The translations under genes and the position numbers were made by a program. DNA of 14,328 bases, from positions 1 to 14,328 of the forward strand of contig JAUIJO010000055.1 of the NCBI GenBank assembly GCA_030431185.1. The letters are read 5' to 3'. Source of the DNA: Gammaproteobacteria bacterium (GTDB taxonomy: Bacteria; Pseudomonadota; Gammaproteobacteria; Xanthomonadales; Xanthomonadaceae). Shown in pieces: positions 8,048 to 14,328 of the stretch (position 1 is the first letter of the stretch; every line of letters begins with the position of its first letter). The notes below the pieces were generated by a model. It ran no database searches. It saw nothing but the letters and a program-made list of their open reading frames with translations, and was not told the DNA's origin.

Positions 8048-8067
8048 CGGCACGCGGGGGAGTGCCG
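8048..8067 (-). repeat. small inverted repeat in the cydA leader
   Basis: CGGCAC (8048-8053) and GTGCCG (8062-8067) are complementary arms around an 8-base G-rich loop. In the cydA mRNA this hairpin would end one base before the GGAGG ribosome-binding site. It could influence translation or be chance in GC-rich DNA. Confidence 0.3.
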
Positions 8068-8146
8068 CGGCCCCCATTGTCCGCCTATTCATCGCACAAC
8101 GAAAGTCGCGCCATGACCGATGGCCCGATCCGGCACAGGCAGGGGC

Positions 8147-8155
8147 TGCTACGCT
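8147..8155 (+). promoter_or_regulatory. possible extended -10 promoter for the S9 peptidase gene
   Basis: TG-C-TACGCT fits an extended -10 (TGnTANNNT) on the plus strand. It would start transcription near 8162, about 25 bases before the preferred ATG at 8187. No convincing -35 hexamer is visible, as is usual with extended -10 promoters, so this is tentative. Confidence 0.35.
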
Positions 8156-8186
8156 GCGGCGGTTTTTCGCCGGAATGCCTCCCATC

Positions 8187-10601
8187 ATGCGACCCAACAC
8201 GATCCTTTTCGCCCTGCTCCCGGCCCTGGCGGCCGCGCTCGCGGCGCCCCCCGTCCTCGCGGCCGACACCCCGCCGACGCTCGAGCCATCCGCGCCGTTG
8301 ACCCTGGCCCAGGTGATGGCCGACCCCGACTGGATCGGCCCCTCGGTCGAGGACGCGTGGTGGGGCTGGGACGGCCAGCAGGTGCAATACCGCCTCAAGC
8401 GCGAGGCCTCCCTGGTACGCGATACCTGGCGCCTGCCCGTCGCCGGCGGCACGCCCGAACGCGTCGAAGGCGCCGCCCGCGCCGACCTCGATGCGCCCTA
8501 CCCCGCCTACGACGCCGGCCACGCCCGCATGGCCTTCGCGCGCAACGGCGACATCTTCGTGCGCGACCTGCGCAGCGGCGCGCTGACCCAGGTGACCCGC
8601 ACCGATGCGCGCGAATCGCGGCCCCAGTGGAGCCGCGACGGCAACCTCGTCTTCCGCGCCGGCAACGACTGGTACCAGTGGCGGGCCGGCCAGGGCGTCA
8701 GCCAGGCCGCCGTGGTCCTGGCGGAGAAGGACCCGGGCACGCCGCCCGAGGCCGACGACCTGCGCGACCGCCAGCTGCGCTACATCGAGACCCTGAAGAA
8801 CGATCGCGACCGCCGCGAGGCCGTCCGGGAGCAGGAACAGGCCTGGCGCGACAGCGATCCGACCCGCGCGCCCGCGGCTGCCTACCTCGGCGACGACGTC
8901 GTCATCGATGACTCCGCCCTCTCGCCGGACGGCAAGTGGCTGCTGGTGGTCACCGAAGCCAAGGGCGCCGACGCGGGCAAGACCGGGCAGATGCCCAAGT
9001 ACGTGACCGAATCGGGCTACGAAGAGTTCGAGGAAGTCCGTACCCGCGTCGGCCACGACGCCCCCTTGCCCAACCGCCTGTGGCTGGTTGAGACCGCCAC
9101 CGCGAAGGTCACCGAGCTCAAGTTCGACGTGCTCCCGGGCATCGACGTCGATCCGCTTGCGTCGATGCGCAAGGCGGCCGGCCAGGATCCGCTCAAGGGC
9201 GCGCGCGCCCTGCGCGTGGAGACCGATGCCAGCGGCAGCGGCCCGGCGATCCACTGGACCGGGGACGGACGGCAGGCCGCGGTGCTGCTGCGCGCGGTCG
9301 ACAACAAGGACCGCTGGATCGCCTCGGTCGATCCCGCCCAGGCGCGGCTGCAACCGCGCCACCGGCTGACCGATCCGGCGTGGATCAACTGGAGCTTCAA
9401 CGACTTCGGCTGGACGCCGGACAACGCACTGTGGTTGCTGTCCGAGCAGTCGGGGCATTCGCACCTGTACTTGAGCGAGGGCGGCGGCAAGCCGCGCGCG
9501 CTCACCTCCGGCGACTGGGAGGTCTCGCAGCCCCAGGTCTCCGCCGATGGCCGTCGCTTCTATTTCACCTGCAACCGCGAGTGGCCGGGCGACTACGAGG
9601 TCTGCGCGGTCGACCGCGATGGCGGCGGCGTGCGCGAACTGACGTCGCTCGACGGCGTCGAGGACTTCGCACTGTCGCCCGACGGCAGCCGGCTGCTCGT
9701 GCGCCATTCCGGCAGCTACCTGCCGCCACAACTGGCCGTGGTAGACGCAGCCGGCGGCGACGCGGTCGCGCTGACCGACACGCGCTCGCCCGCGTTCAAG
9801 GGCCGCGAGTGGATCCAGCCCGAATACGTCCACGTGCCGAGCAAGCACGGCGCCGGCAACATCTGGGGCAAGTTCTACGGACCCGAGCATCCGGAACCGG
9901 GCCGTCGCTACCCGATCGTGATGTTCGTGCACGGGGCGGGTTACCTGCAGAACGTGCACGAGCGGTATCCGGCCTACTTCCGCGAGCAGATGTTCCACAA
10001 CCTGCTCGTCCACGAGGGCTACGTGGTGCTCGACCTGGACTACCGCGCGAGCGCCGGTCAGGGACGCGACTGGCGCACCGCGATCTATCGCCAGATGGGC
10101 CACCCGGAACTCGAGGACTACCTCGACGGCCTCGACTGGCTGGTCGAACAGAAACAGGGCGACCGCGACCATGCCGGCATCTACGGCGGCAGCTACGGCG
10201 GTTTCATGACCTTCATGGCGCTGTTCCGCGAGCCCGGCGTGTTCAAGGCCGGTGCTGCGCTGCGGCCGGTGACCGACTGGTCGCAGTACAACCACGAGTA
10301 CACCAGCAACATCCTCAACACGCCCGAACTCGATCCGGAGGCGTTCAAGCGCTCCTCGCCGATGGAGTACGCCGACGGCCTGCAGGACCACCTGCTGATC
10401 GCCCACGGCATGATCGACGACAACGTGTTCTTCAAGGACTCGGTGATGCTGACCCAGCGCCTGATCGAACTGCGCAAGACGGACTGGGAGCTGGCCCCCT
10501 ATCCGCTGGAGCGGCACGGCTTCGTGCATCCGGACAGCTGGTACGACGAATACCGTCGCATCCACGAGTTGTTCGAACGCACCCTCAAGGACGGCGAGTA
10601 G
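8187..10601 (+). CDS. secreted S9-family serine peptidase, DPP IV-like (prolyl oligopeptidase family)
   Basis: This is a probable periplasmic or secreted dipeptidyl/oligopeptidase that cuts short, often Pro-containing, peptides. It has 804 residues. Seen: a signal peptide (MRPNTILFALLPAL...APPVLA|AD), then a beta-propeller region with repeated PD40-like turns (LSPDGKWLLVV, VSADGRRFYFTC, LSPDGSRLLVRHSG) over about 40-540. The C-terminal alpha/beta-hydrolase begins near EYVHVPSKHGAGNIWGKFY. The nucleophile elbow GGSYGGF has Ser669; the acid is in HGMIDDNVF (Asp744 or Asp745); the histidine is His777 in ERHGF. Catalytic residues are complete and the length suits the family. The upstream ATG at 8175 (MPPI...) is an alternative start; 8187 gives the cleaner signal peptide. 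The frame stays open upstream through the antisense of cydA, but that is a shadow. It is monocistronic, divergent from cydA, and ends before a strong terminator. Exact specificity cannot be read from sequence. Confidence 0.93.
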   Translation: MRPNTILFALLPALAAALAAPPVLAADTPPTLEPSAPLTLAQVMADPDWIGPSVEDAWWGWDGQQVQYRLKREASLVRDTWRLPVAGGTPERVEGAARADLDAPYPAYDAGHARMAFARNGDIFVRDLRSGALTQVTRTDARESRPQWSRDGNLVFRAGNDWYQWRAGQGVSQAAVVLAEKDPGTPPEADDLRDRQLRYIETLKNDRDRREAVREQEQAWRDSDPTRAPAAAYLGDDVVIDDSALSPDGKWLLVVTEAKGADAGKTGQMPKYVTESGYEEFEEVRTRVGHDAPLPNRLWLVETATAKVTELKFDVLPGIDVDPLASMRKAAGQDPLKGARALRVETDASGSGPAIHWTGDGRQAAVLLRAVDNKDRWIASVDPAQARLQPRHRLTDPAWINWSFNDFGWTPDNALWLLSEQSGHSHLYLSEGGGKPRALTSGDWEVSQPQVSADGRRFYFTCNREWPGDYEVCAVDRDGGGVRELTSLDGVEDFALSPDGSRLLVRHSGSYLPPQLAVVDAAGGDAVALTDTRSPAFKGREWIQPEYVHVPSKHGAGNIWGKFYGPEHPEPGRRYPIVMFVHGAGYLQNVHERYPAYFREQMFHNLLVHEGYVVLDLDYRASAGQGRDWRTAIYRQMGHPELEDYLDGLDWLVEQKQGDRDHAGIYGGSYGGFMTFMALFREPGVFKAGAALRPVTDWSQYNHEYTSNILNTPELDPEAFKRSSPMEYADGLQDHLLIAHGMIDDNVFFKDSVMLTQRLIELRKTDWELAPYPLERHGFVHPDSWYDEYRRIHELFERTLKDGE

Positions 10602-10651
10602 GTCCCGGCGATCCCACCGCGGCGGCGGCCGTCGCCGCGGGCCGTCCATGG

Positions 10652-10679
10652 AAAAGGCGCGTCGCCCGACGCGCCTTTT
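10652..10679. terminator. bidirectional intrinsic terminator between convergent genes
   Basis: AAAAGGCGCGTCG (10652-10664) pairs perfectly with CGACGCGCCTTTT (10667-10679), giving a 12-13 bp stem with a tiny loop. It is flanked by T-tracts in both directions (TTTTTCTTT on plus, TTTTCC on minus). It lies 50 bases after the S9 peptidase stop and 36 bases beyond the DUF2950 gene end, so it can serve both transcripts. Confidence 0.9.
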
Positions 10680-10715
10680 TCTTTGGCCCTGGCAGGGGCG
10701 CCGCGGGGCGCCCGG

Positions 10716-11633
10716 TCAGCTGTCGTCCGGCACGACTTCGATCATCGAGCCGGAGACTTCCTCCCAGCTGCTGTCGGGATCGAAGGTCTTCATGGCCTTC
10801 GCCTCCGCCGCGCCGCCGGGTCCCATGTCCTTCTCGAACACGACGCCCTCGTGGCTGATCATGAACGTCATGATCCCGGTCTCGCCGTACTTCGCCGGCC
10901 ACGCGACCAGTGCGAAGCCGCGGCTCATGTCGTCGCCCAGCAGGTAGTCGTATGCGCCCCCGGGCGCCGACGCGCCCTGCGCCCGCAGCACGTGGAACTG
11001 GTAGCCATGCCAGTCGCCGCCCGGCGTGGCATCGCCGTACAAGGGTCCGAGGGGGCTGAGGTCGCCCGTCGCGTCCTCCGACCAGTACAGGCCGTCGTGC
11101 TCGCCCTCGGTGCTGAGGATCTTCTGCGCGTACTCGAGCACGCCATCGTCGTCCCGGTCCTGGCTTGCGTACTCCAGCTGCGCGTCGTGGTAGGCGAGCA
11201 TCGACTGCACCGTGTCGATCTCGTTCGCGCCTATCCGCCGTTCGGTGATTTCCGCGACCGCCGCCCTGGGGTCGAAATGCCACCCCCCGGATGACTTCGA
11301 CAGCGGCAAGGGCAGTGTCCAGTTGCCATCCCCGACCACCAGGTGGGCCTTGTCGCCATCCACCTTCAACTCATGCGCGTTCGCATAGGCCTCGAGGAAA
11401 TAGTCGACATCCGACCGATTGACGTTGTCCGTGGGGATGAACGTGTTCCAGTCGGCGCCCAGCAGGGTCCTGAGCCGTTCGGGATCGGCCTTCTCGTCGC
11501 CCAGCGCCGCCACCAGCGCTTCGGCGGCGGCATCGGGCGTGGGGAACGCCTCCTGTGCCATGGCGGGGGCAAGGGCACCCAGGCCGAGCGCGACCGCGAT
11601 GGCGGCGGGAAGCAGGATCTTTGGATTCTTCAT
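10716..11633 (-). CDS. DUF2950 family exported protein
   Basis: This 305-residue protein has a clear signal peptide (MKNPKILLPAAIAVALGLGALAPAMA, cleavage after A26), so it is exported to the periplasm or beyond. The mature part matches what I know of DUF2950: GGWHFDPRAAVAEITERRIGANEIDTV (116-142), AYHDAQLEYA, DRDDDGVLEYAQKILST and HDGLYW (180-184), then GYQFHVLRAQG and GFALVAWPAKYGETGIMTF. The function of the family is unknown. The DxDxDG run at 159-164 resembles a calcium-binding loop, although the twelfth position is Gln rather than an acidic residue. The ATG at 11633 has AGGAG six bases upstream and starts 14 bases after the stop of the DUF3300 gene, so the two form an operon; this pairing is recurrent in proteobacteria as far as I recall. 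It ends 36 bases before a bidirectional terminator. Confidence 0.9.
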   Translation of the reverse strand: MKNPKILLPAAIAVALGLGALAPAMAQEAFPTPDAAAEALVAALGDEKADPERLRTLLGADWNTFIPTDNVNRSDVDYFLEAYANAHELKVDGDKAHLVVGDGNWTLPLPLSKSSGGWHFDPRAAVAEITERRIGANEIDTVQSMLAYHDAQLEYASQDRDDDGVLEYAQKILSTEGEHDGLYWSEDATGDLSPLGPLYGDATPGGDWHGYQFHVLRAQGASAPGGAYDYLLGDDMSRGFALVAWPAKYGETGIMTFMISHEGVVFEKDMGPGGAAEAKAMKTFDPDSSWEEVSGSMIEVVPDDS

Positions 11634-11647
11634 GGGAGGCTCCTGGC

Positions 11648-13375
11648 TCAGCGACGACCGCGGTGGGCTTGTTGGTGCGGCGGGTGCGAGGGCCGGCTGA
11701 CCTGCCTGGGCGCGCTCCGGTTCTGCGGGGGTCGCTGTGCGTGCGCCTGGCTGCTGCGGCCCCGGGCCGCTTGTGCCTTGGAGGCCTGGGGCCGGCTGGC
11801 CCCCTTGAAGGCATCATTGCGCGGCGCGCTGCGTTGCGAGGCCTGGGTCCTCGCCGCCTGGCGCGCCTGGGTGTTGCTGGCGGGCTTGTTCGCGCGCTGC
11901 GCCGCCTTGGCGCGGGCCTGCTCGGGATTCGCCTTCGCGCTGTGCGCGGCGGTCTGCGCGCGCTCACGGGCCTGCGGGTTGGCCTTGGCCTTGGCCTTGC
12001 TGGCCGCCGCCTGGGCGCGCTCGCGGGCCTGCGGGTTTTCCCGGGCCTTGCTCGCGGCGGCCTGGGCGTGCTCGCGCGCCTGCGGATTGGCCTGGGCACG
12101 GTCGGTCGCCGCCTTCGCGCGTTCCCGGGCCTGGTCGCGACTCCTGTCTGCGCCCACGGCGCCCCCTGCCACGCTGCCACGGTCGCGGGCCGCTTCCTGG
12201 GCGCGCGCGCGCGCCTCGGTGTTGGTGCGGGCCGGCGCCTCGATGCCATGCTGCTCGATCGATTGGCGTGCATTCTCGCGCGCCTGGGCGCGCTTGGCAT
12301 CGTCACCGCGGAAGGCGTCGCGACGCTCGCTGCCTTCCAGCTGCCGCCCATACTGCTGGCGGCTGCGATTGTCGCGGTAGGGCACGCCGTCGCGGTTGAC
12401 GGCATTGTGGTGCCAGCCGTTGTCGTCGAGGTCGATGCGATTGTTGGCGTTGATCCGGTTGTAACGGTTCACGTCGACGTCGATGTAGTTGCCGCCGCCA
12501 TGGCCCCAGTACCCGCCGTGGTAACCCCAGTCGGGCTCGCCCCACAGCGAATCGACGACGGCCACGCCCACGCCGAACATCATCCCGTTCACCAGGGCCG
12601 ATCCCGGCTCGTAATACCGGGGCGGCGGCGGATAGTACGTGGGCGGATAGCTCGGGTAGGACCAGGTCCCGTAGGCCGTGGTGGGGTTGTAGCTGGGGAC
12701 GTAGACGACCTCGGGATCGGACGGCTCGATGATGATCGTCTCGGTCGTGGCCGGGGCCGGGGCCGTGTCCACCGAACCGGCGGCCTCCGGCATGGCGGCG
12801 GCGTCCCCCGCGGCAGGCGCGGCCGGCACCTGTTCGGTCGAGACGTTCTGGTACTCGTTGCTCTCCAGGTTGCCCGCGTCGGCCGCCTGGTGCCGCAACC
12901 GCTGTACCGCGTCCATCACCGCATCGGGCTGTGCGAGGAAGGCATCGCCCAGGCGCTGCACCCAGGCCGGATCCTGCCCCAGCGTCGCCAGCGCCTGCGG
13001 GAACGCCACCAGCGATTGCACGCTCGGGTCCCAGGGCTGGTCGGCCACCTGCTTCACCGCGTCGTCGCCGCTGGCGTCGGGATGGGCCTCGGACCACCTG
13101 GCCGCGTCGGCGACATCGCCCGGATAGGTGGACGCCATCAGGACCTGTGCCAGCAGGGGATCGGGATACAGCGCGATGGGCGCGACCATCTGGTCGAGTT
13201 CGGCCTGGCTGAAGACCGCTTCGACCGGCGCCGTGGCCGGCGGCACCTCGACATCCGCGTCCGCTTCCGCGCTGGCAGGTGCAGCGGGCGGCGGGGGAAC
13301 GGGATCGGGTTCCTTCGAACAGGCACCCAGGCCAACCAGGACCACGGCCATTGCGAGCGTGAGGGTCAGGCGCAT
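11648..13375 (-). CDS. DUF3300 domain lipoprotein with Ala/Arg/Gln-rich repeat tail
   Basis: This 575-residue protein starts with a lipoprotein signal peptide: MRLTLTLAMAVVLVGLGAC with lipobox LGAC and lipidated Cys19. Ser at +2 predicts outer-membrane sorting. A Pro/Ala linker (22-52) follows, then the DUF3300 region, roughly 55-300: FSQAELDQMVAPIALYPDPLLAQVLMAST, WDPSVQSLVAFPQAL, VYVPSYNPTTAYGTW, a Tyr/Pro-rich run (240-256), and a Gly/His/Tyr-rich stretch near 281-297. Residues 300-350 are Asn/Arg/Asp-rich. The tail (361-575) is low-complexity, basic, Ala/Arg/Gln-rich and contains tandem NPQARERAQAAASKA-type units. The family's function is unknown; I recall E. coli YacH as a member. AAGGAG lies 8 bases before the ATG. 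It is the first gene of a two-gene unit with DUF2950. An inverted repeat upstream (13437-13461) may be its operator. Confidence 0.9.
   Translation of the reverse strand: MRLTLTLAMAVVLVGLGACSKEPDPVPPPPAAPASAEADADVEVPPATAPVEAVFSQAELDQMVAPIALYPDPLLAQVLMASTYPGDVADAARWSEAHPDASGDDAVKQVADQPWDPSVQSLVAFPQALATLGQDPAWVQRLGDAFLAQPDAVMDAVQRLRHQAADAGNLESNEYQNVSTEQVPAAPAAGDAAAMPEAAGSVDTAPAPATTETIIIEPSDPEVVYVPSYNPTTAYGTWSYPSYPPTYYPPPPRYYEPGSALVNGMMFGVGVAVVDSLWGEPDWGYHGGYWGHGGGNYIDVDVNRYNRINANNRIDLDDNGWHHNAVNRDGVPYRDNRSRQQYGRQLEGSERRDAFRGDDAKRAQARENARQSIEQHGIEAPARTNTEARARAQEAARDRGSVAGGAVGADRSRDQARERAKAATDRAQANPQAREHAQAAASKARENPQARERAQAAASKAKAKANPQARERAQTAAHSAKANPEQARAKAAQRANKPASNTQARQAARTQASQRSAPRNDAFKGASRPQASKAQAARGRSSQAHAQRPPQNRSAPRQVSRPSHPPHQQAHRGRR
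11879..12088 (-). repeat. tandem repeats inside the DUF3300 lipoprotein tail
   Basis: Four units begin with NPQAR or NPEQAR at residues 430, 447, 466 and 483 of the DUF3300 protein, with periods of 17, 19 and 17 residues (51-57 bases). A unit reads roughly NPQARERAQAAASKAKA. The DNA copies are similar too, sharing for example GCGCGCTCGCGGGCCTGCGGGTT-like segments on the plus strand. Such repeats can vary in number between strains through slippage or recombination. Confidence 0.8.
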
Positions 13376-13383
13376 GATGCGAT

Positions 13384-13389
13384 CTCCTT
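13384..13389 (-). promoter_or_regulatory. Shine-Dalgarno site of the DUF3300 gene
   Basis: AAGGAG on the minus strand, 8 bases before the ATG at 13375; it is strong and confirms the start. Confidence 0.8.
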
Positions 13390-13436
13390 ACGGTGGGTCG
13401 GGCCCCCGGACCGGCTGGCCAGTGGGTTACTTTCCC

Positions 13437-13461
13437 TTCACGCATGTTTTGGAGGCGTGAA
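13437..13461. promoter_or_regulatory. inverted repeat TTCACGC-N11-GCGTGAA upstream of the DUF3300 operon
   Basis: Two perfect 7-base arms (13437-13443 and 13455-13461) are separated by 11 bases and lie 62-86 bases before the DUF3300 start codon, where a promoter or operator would be expected. The spacing, with about 18 bases between arm centres, suits a dimeric regulator. I do not recognise the site. It is not followed by a U-tract in either direction, so a terminator is unlikely. Confidence 0.4.
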
Positions 13462-13497
13462 TCCCGGCAACCGGATTTCAGGACTCCCACCAACGAA

Positions 13498-13530
13498 AAC
13501 GCCCCGGCCAGCTGAGCGGCGCGGGGCGTT
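13498..13530 (-). terminator. intrinsic terminator of oleA
   Basis: AACGCCCCG (13498-13506) pairs with CGGGGCGTT (13522-13530); after a one-base bulge the stem continues with GCC/GGC and GC/GC. Read on the minus strand, the hairpin is followed by TTTTCG. It begins 44 bases after the oleA stop codon. Confidence 0.85.
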
Positions 13531-13574
13531 GTCGGGATCCAGTGGCCGGCGGGGGTCCGCCGTGGCCGGTTGCG

Positions 13575-14328
13575 TTACCAGACCACCTCGGCCATCGAGC
13601 AGTTCAGGCCCGAGCCGATGCCGAGAAGGGCGACGCGATCGCCCTTCTTCAGCCGGCCCATCTCGCGCAGCTTGCTCAGCACGATCGGCACCGAAGCCGG
13701 ACCGATGTTGCCGTGCTCGTTGAAGATCGTGAGGACCTTCTTGGGGTCGATGCCGAACGCCTTCACGAACGCCTTCGTGTGGACCTGGCTGACCTGATGG
13801 ATGACGAACTCGTCCATCTCCTCGGCCACCCAGCCCAGCGCGCCCTTGGCGGCGATCCAGGTCTTCTGCGCCAGCTTGAGGCCCTCGCTGAGGAGCAGGC
13901 GGGTGTCGGTGACCATGCGGTCGAGGTTGCCGCGGCACAGGCCGTTCCACTGCGTGGCCGCGCGGGTCACGCCGCCGCGGTAGCGCGGGGCGCCCGGGGC
14001 GAGCTCGGCACGGGCCAGGACCATCGCCGCCGCGCCGCAGCCCAGCGTGAGCGTGGCCAGCTCGTTGCGGAACATCTCCTCGGTCGCGTCCGGCGAGGAC
14101 AGGCGCTCGAGGGTCTTGTCGTACGCCAGCCCGGCGGTCTCGCCGTCAACGACCAGGGCGTAGTCGATCTCGCCGCGCTCGATCATGCGGCTGGCGATGT
14201 CCATGCCGTTGATGAAGGCCAGGCAGGCGTTGGCGACGTCGAAGTTCTGGCAGTTCTCGGACAGCTTGAGGTTGCCGCTGACGATGCTGGCCGTGGACGG
14301 CTCCAGGTAGTCGCGGCTGACCGAGGTG
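13575..14328 (-). CDS. oleA: OleA, thiolase-fold acyl-CoA condensing enzyme for olefin biosynthesis (5' end outside window)
   Basis: OleA performs the non-decarboxylative Claisen condensation of two long-chain acyl-CoAs to a beta-keto acid, the first step to long-chain cis-olefins made by OleABCD. About 250 C-terminal residues are visible; the start lies beyond the right edge. The match to X. campestris OleA as I remember it is close throughout. Key residues are present with the right spacing: the Glu in SRDYLEPSTAS (Glu117), the nucleophile in DVANACLAFINGMD (Cys143), the His in EFVIHQVS (His285), and the Asn in EHGNIGPASVP (Asn315). The C-terminus GIGSGLNCSMAEVVW is complete. The glutamate distinguishes OleA from FabH-type ketoacyl-ACP synthases III, which an automatic annotation might suggest. 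A terminator follows 44 bases after the stop, so no oleB, oleC or oleD is co-transcribed downstream. Confidence 0.93.
   Translation of the reverse strand, partial: TSVSRDYLEPSTASIVSGNLKLSENCQNFDVANACLAFINGMDIASRMIERGEIDYALVVDGETAGLAYDKTLERLSSPDATEEMFRNELATLTLGCGAAAMVLARAELAPGAPRYRGGVTRAATQWNGLCRGNLDRMVTDTRLLLSEGLKLAQKTWIAAKGALGWVAEEMDEFVIHQVSQVHTKAFVKAFGIDPKKVLTIFNEHGNIGPASVPIVLSKLREMGRLKKGDRVALLGIGSGLNCSMAEVVW

Noticed and set aside
8051..8100. Sigma-70 promoter or FNR/ANR-like box for cydA
   Set aside because: The best candidate (TTTCGT, 17 bases, GACAAT on the minus strand) has a poor -35, and no TTGATnnnnATCAA-like palindrome is present, so I did not list it.
6720..8186. Upstream extension of the S9 peptidase frame through the antisense strand of cydA (about 490 codons)
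   Set aside because: The extension is His/Arg/Gln-rich antisense of cydA. A signal peptide with its own ATG at 8187 marks the real start.
11555..13723. Long plus-strand frame of about 720 codons opposite the DUF3300 gene
   Set aside because: It is composed of shadow translation of the Ala/Arg repeats and crosses the intergenic region and into oleA antisense; the minus-strand frame has a lipobox, Shine-Dalgarno site and known domain.
13575..14328. Annotation as FabH (beta-ketoacyl-ACP synthase III)
   Set aside because: The fold is shared, but the YLEPSTAS glutamate, the VANACLAFINGMD active site and the close overall match to X. campestris OleA favour OleA.

Overview
The window is about 14.3 kb of very GC-rich chromosomal DNA with dense, ordinary proteobacterial gene packing. 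Protein character and gene content point to the Xanthomonadaceae/Lysobacteraceae (Lysobacter, Luteimonas, Xanthomonas and relatives). The main pointers are an OleA very close to the Xanthomonas campestris enzyme, a cyanide-insensitive-type cytochrome bd oxidase, a secreted DPP IV-like S9 peptidase and a membrane-anchored ankyrin protein next to YcgL. The genus is an inference. I see no phage, IS, CRISPR, tRNA or rRNA sequence, and no gap without a gene exceeds 300 bases.

Layout, left to right. (1) The 3' part of a KefB/KefC-type K+/H+ antiporter (+) runs in from the left edge. (2) Convergent with it is a two-gene unit on the minus strand: ycgL, then a 1124-residue protein with an N-terminal membrane domain and a long ankyrin-repeat domain. 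The two genes share the bases ATGCCTGA, so they are probably translationally coupled. (3) Further upstream on the same strand lies cydA-cydB, a bd-type quinol oxidase with a one-base stop/start overlap. An 11-bp inverted repeat with a 38-base spacer sits directly after the cydB stop. (4) A divergent intergenic region of about 150 bases separates cydA (-) from a secreted S9-family peptidase (+). (5) A bidirectional terminator hairpin separates the peptidase from a convergent minus-strand pair: a DUF3300 lipoprotein followed by a DUF2950 exported protein. (6) At the right edge is the C-terminal three quarters of oleA (-), followed by its own terminator.

Functionally the window is mostly cell-envelope and membrane housekeeping: ion homeostasis (Kef), terminal respiration (CydAB), periplasmic peptide breakdown (S9 peptidase), two uncharacterised envelope proteins (DUF3300/DUF2950), and head-to-head condensation of fatty acyl-CoAs for long-chain olefins (OleA). 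The least explained items are the large membrane-ankyrin protein coupled to YcgL, the Ala/Arg/Gln-rich repeat tail of the DUF3300 lipoprotein, an inverted repeat upstream of that lipoprotein gene, and the fact that oleA ends at a terminator with no oleB, oleC or oleD behind it. I did not find strong evidence of a wholly new system.
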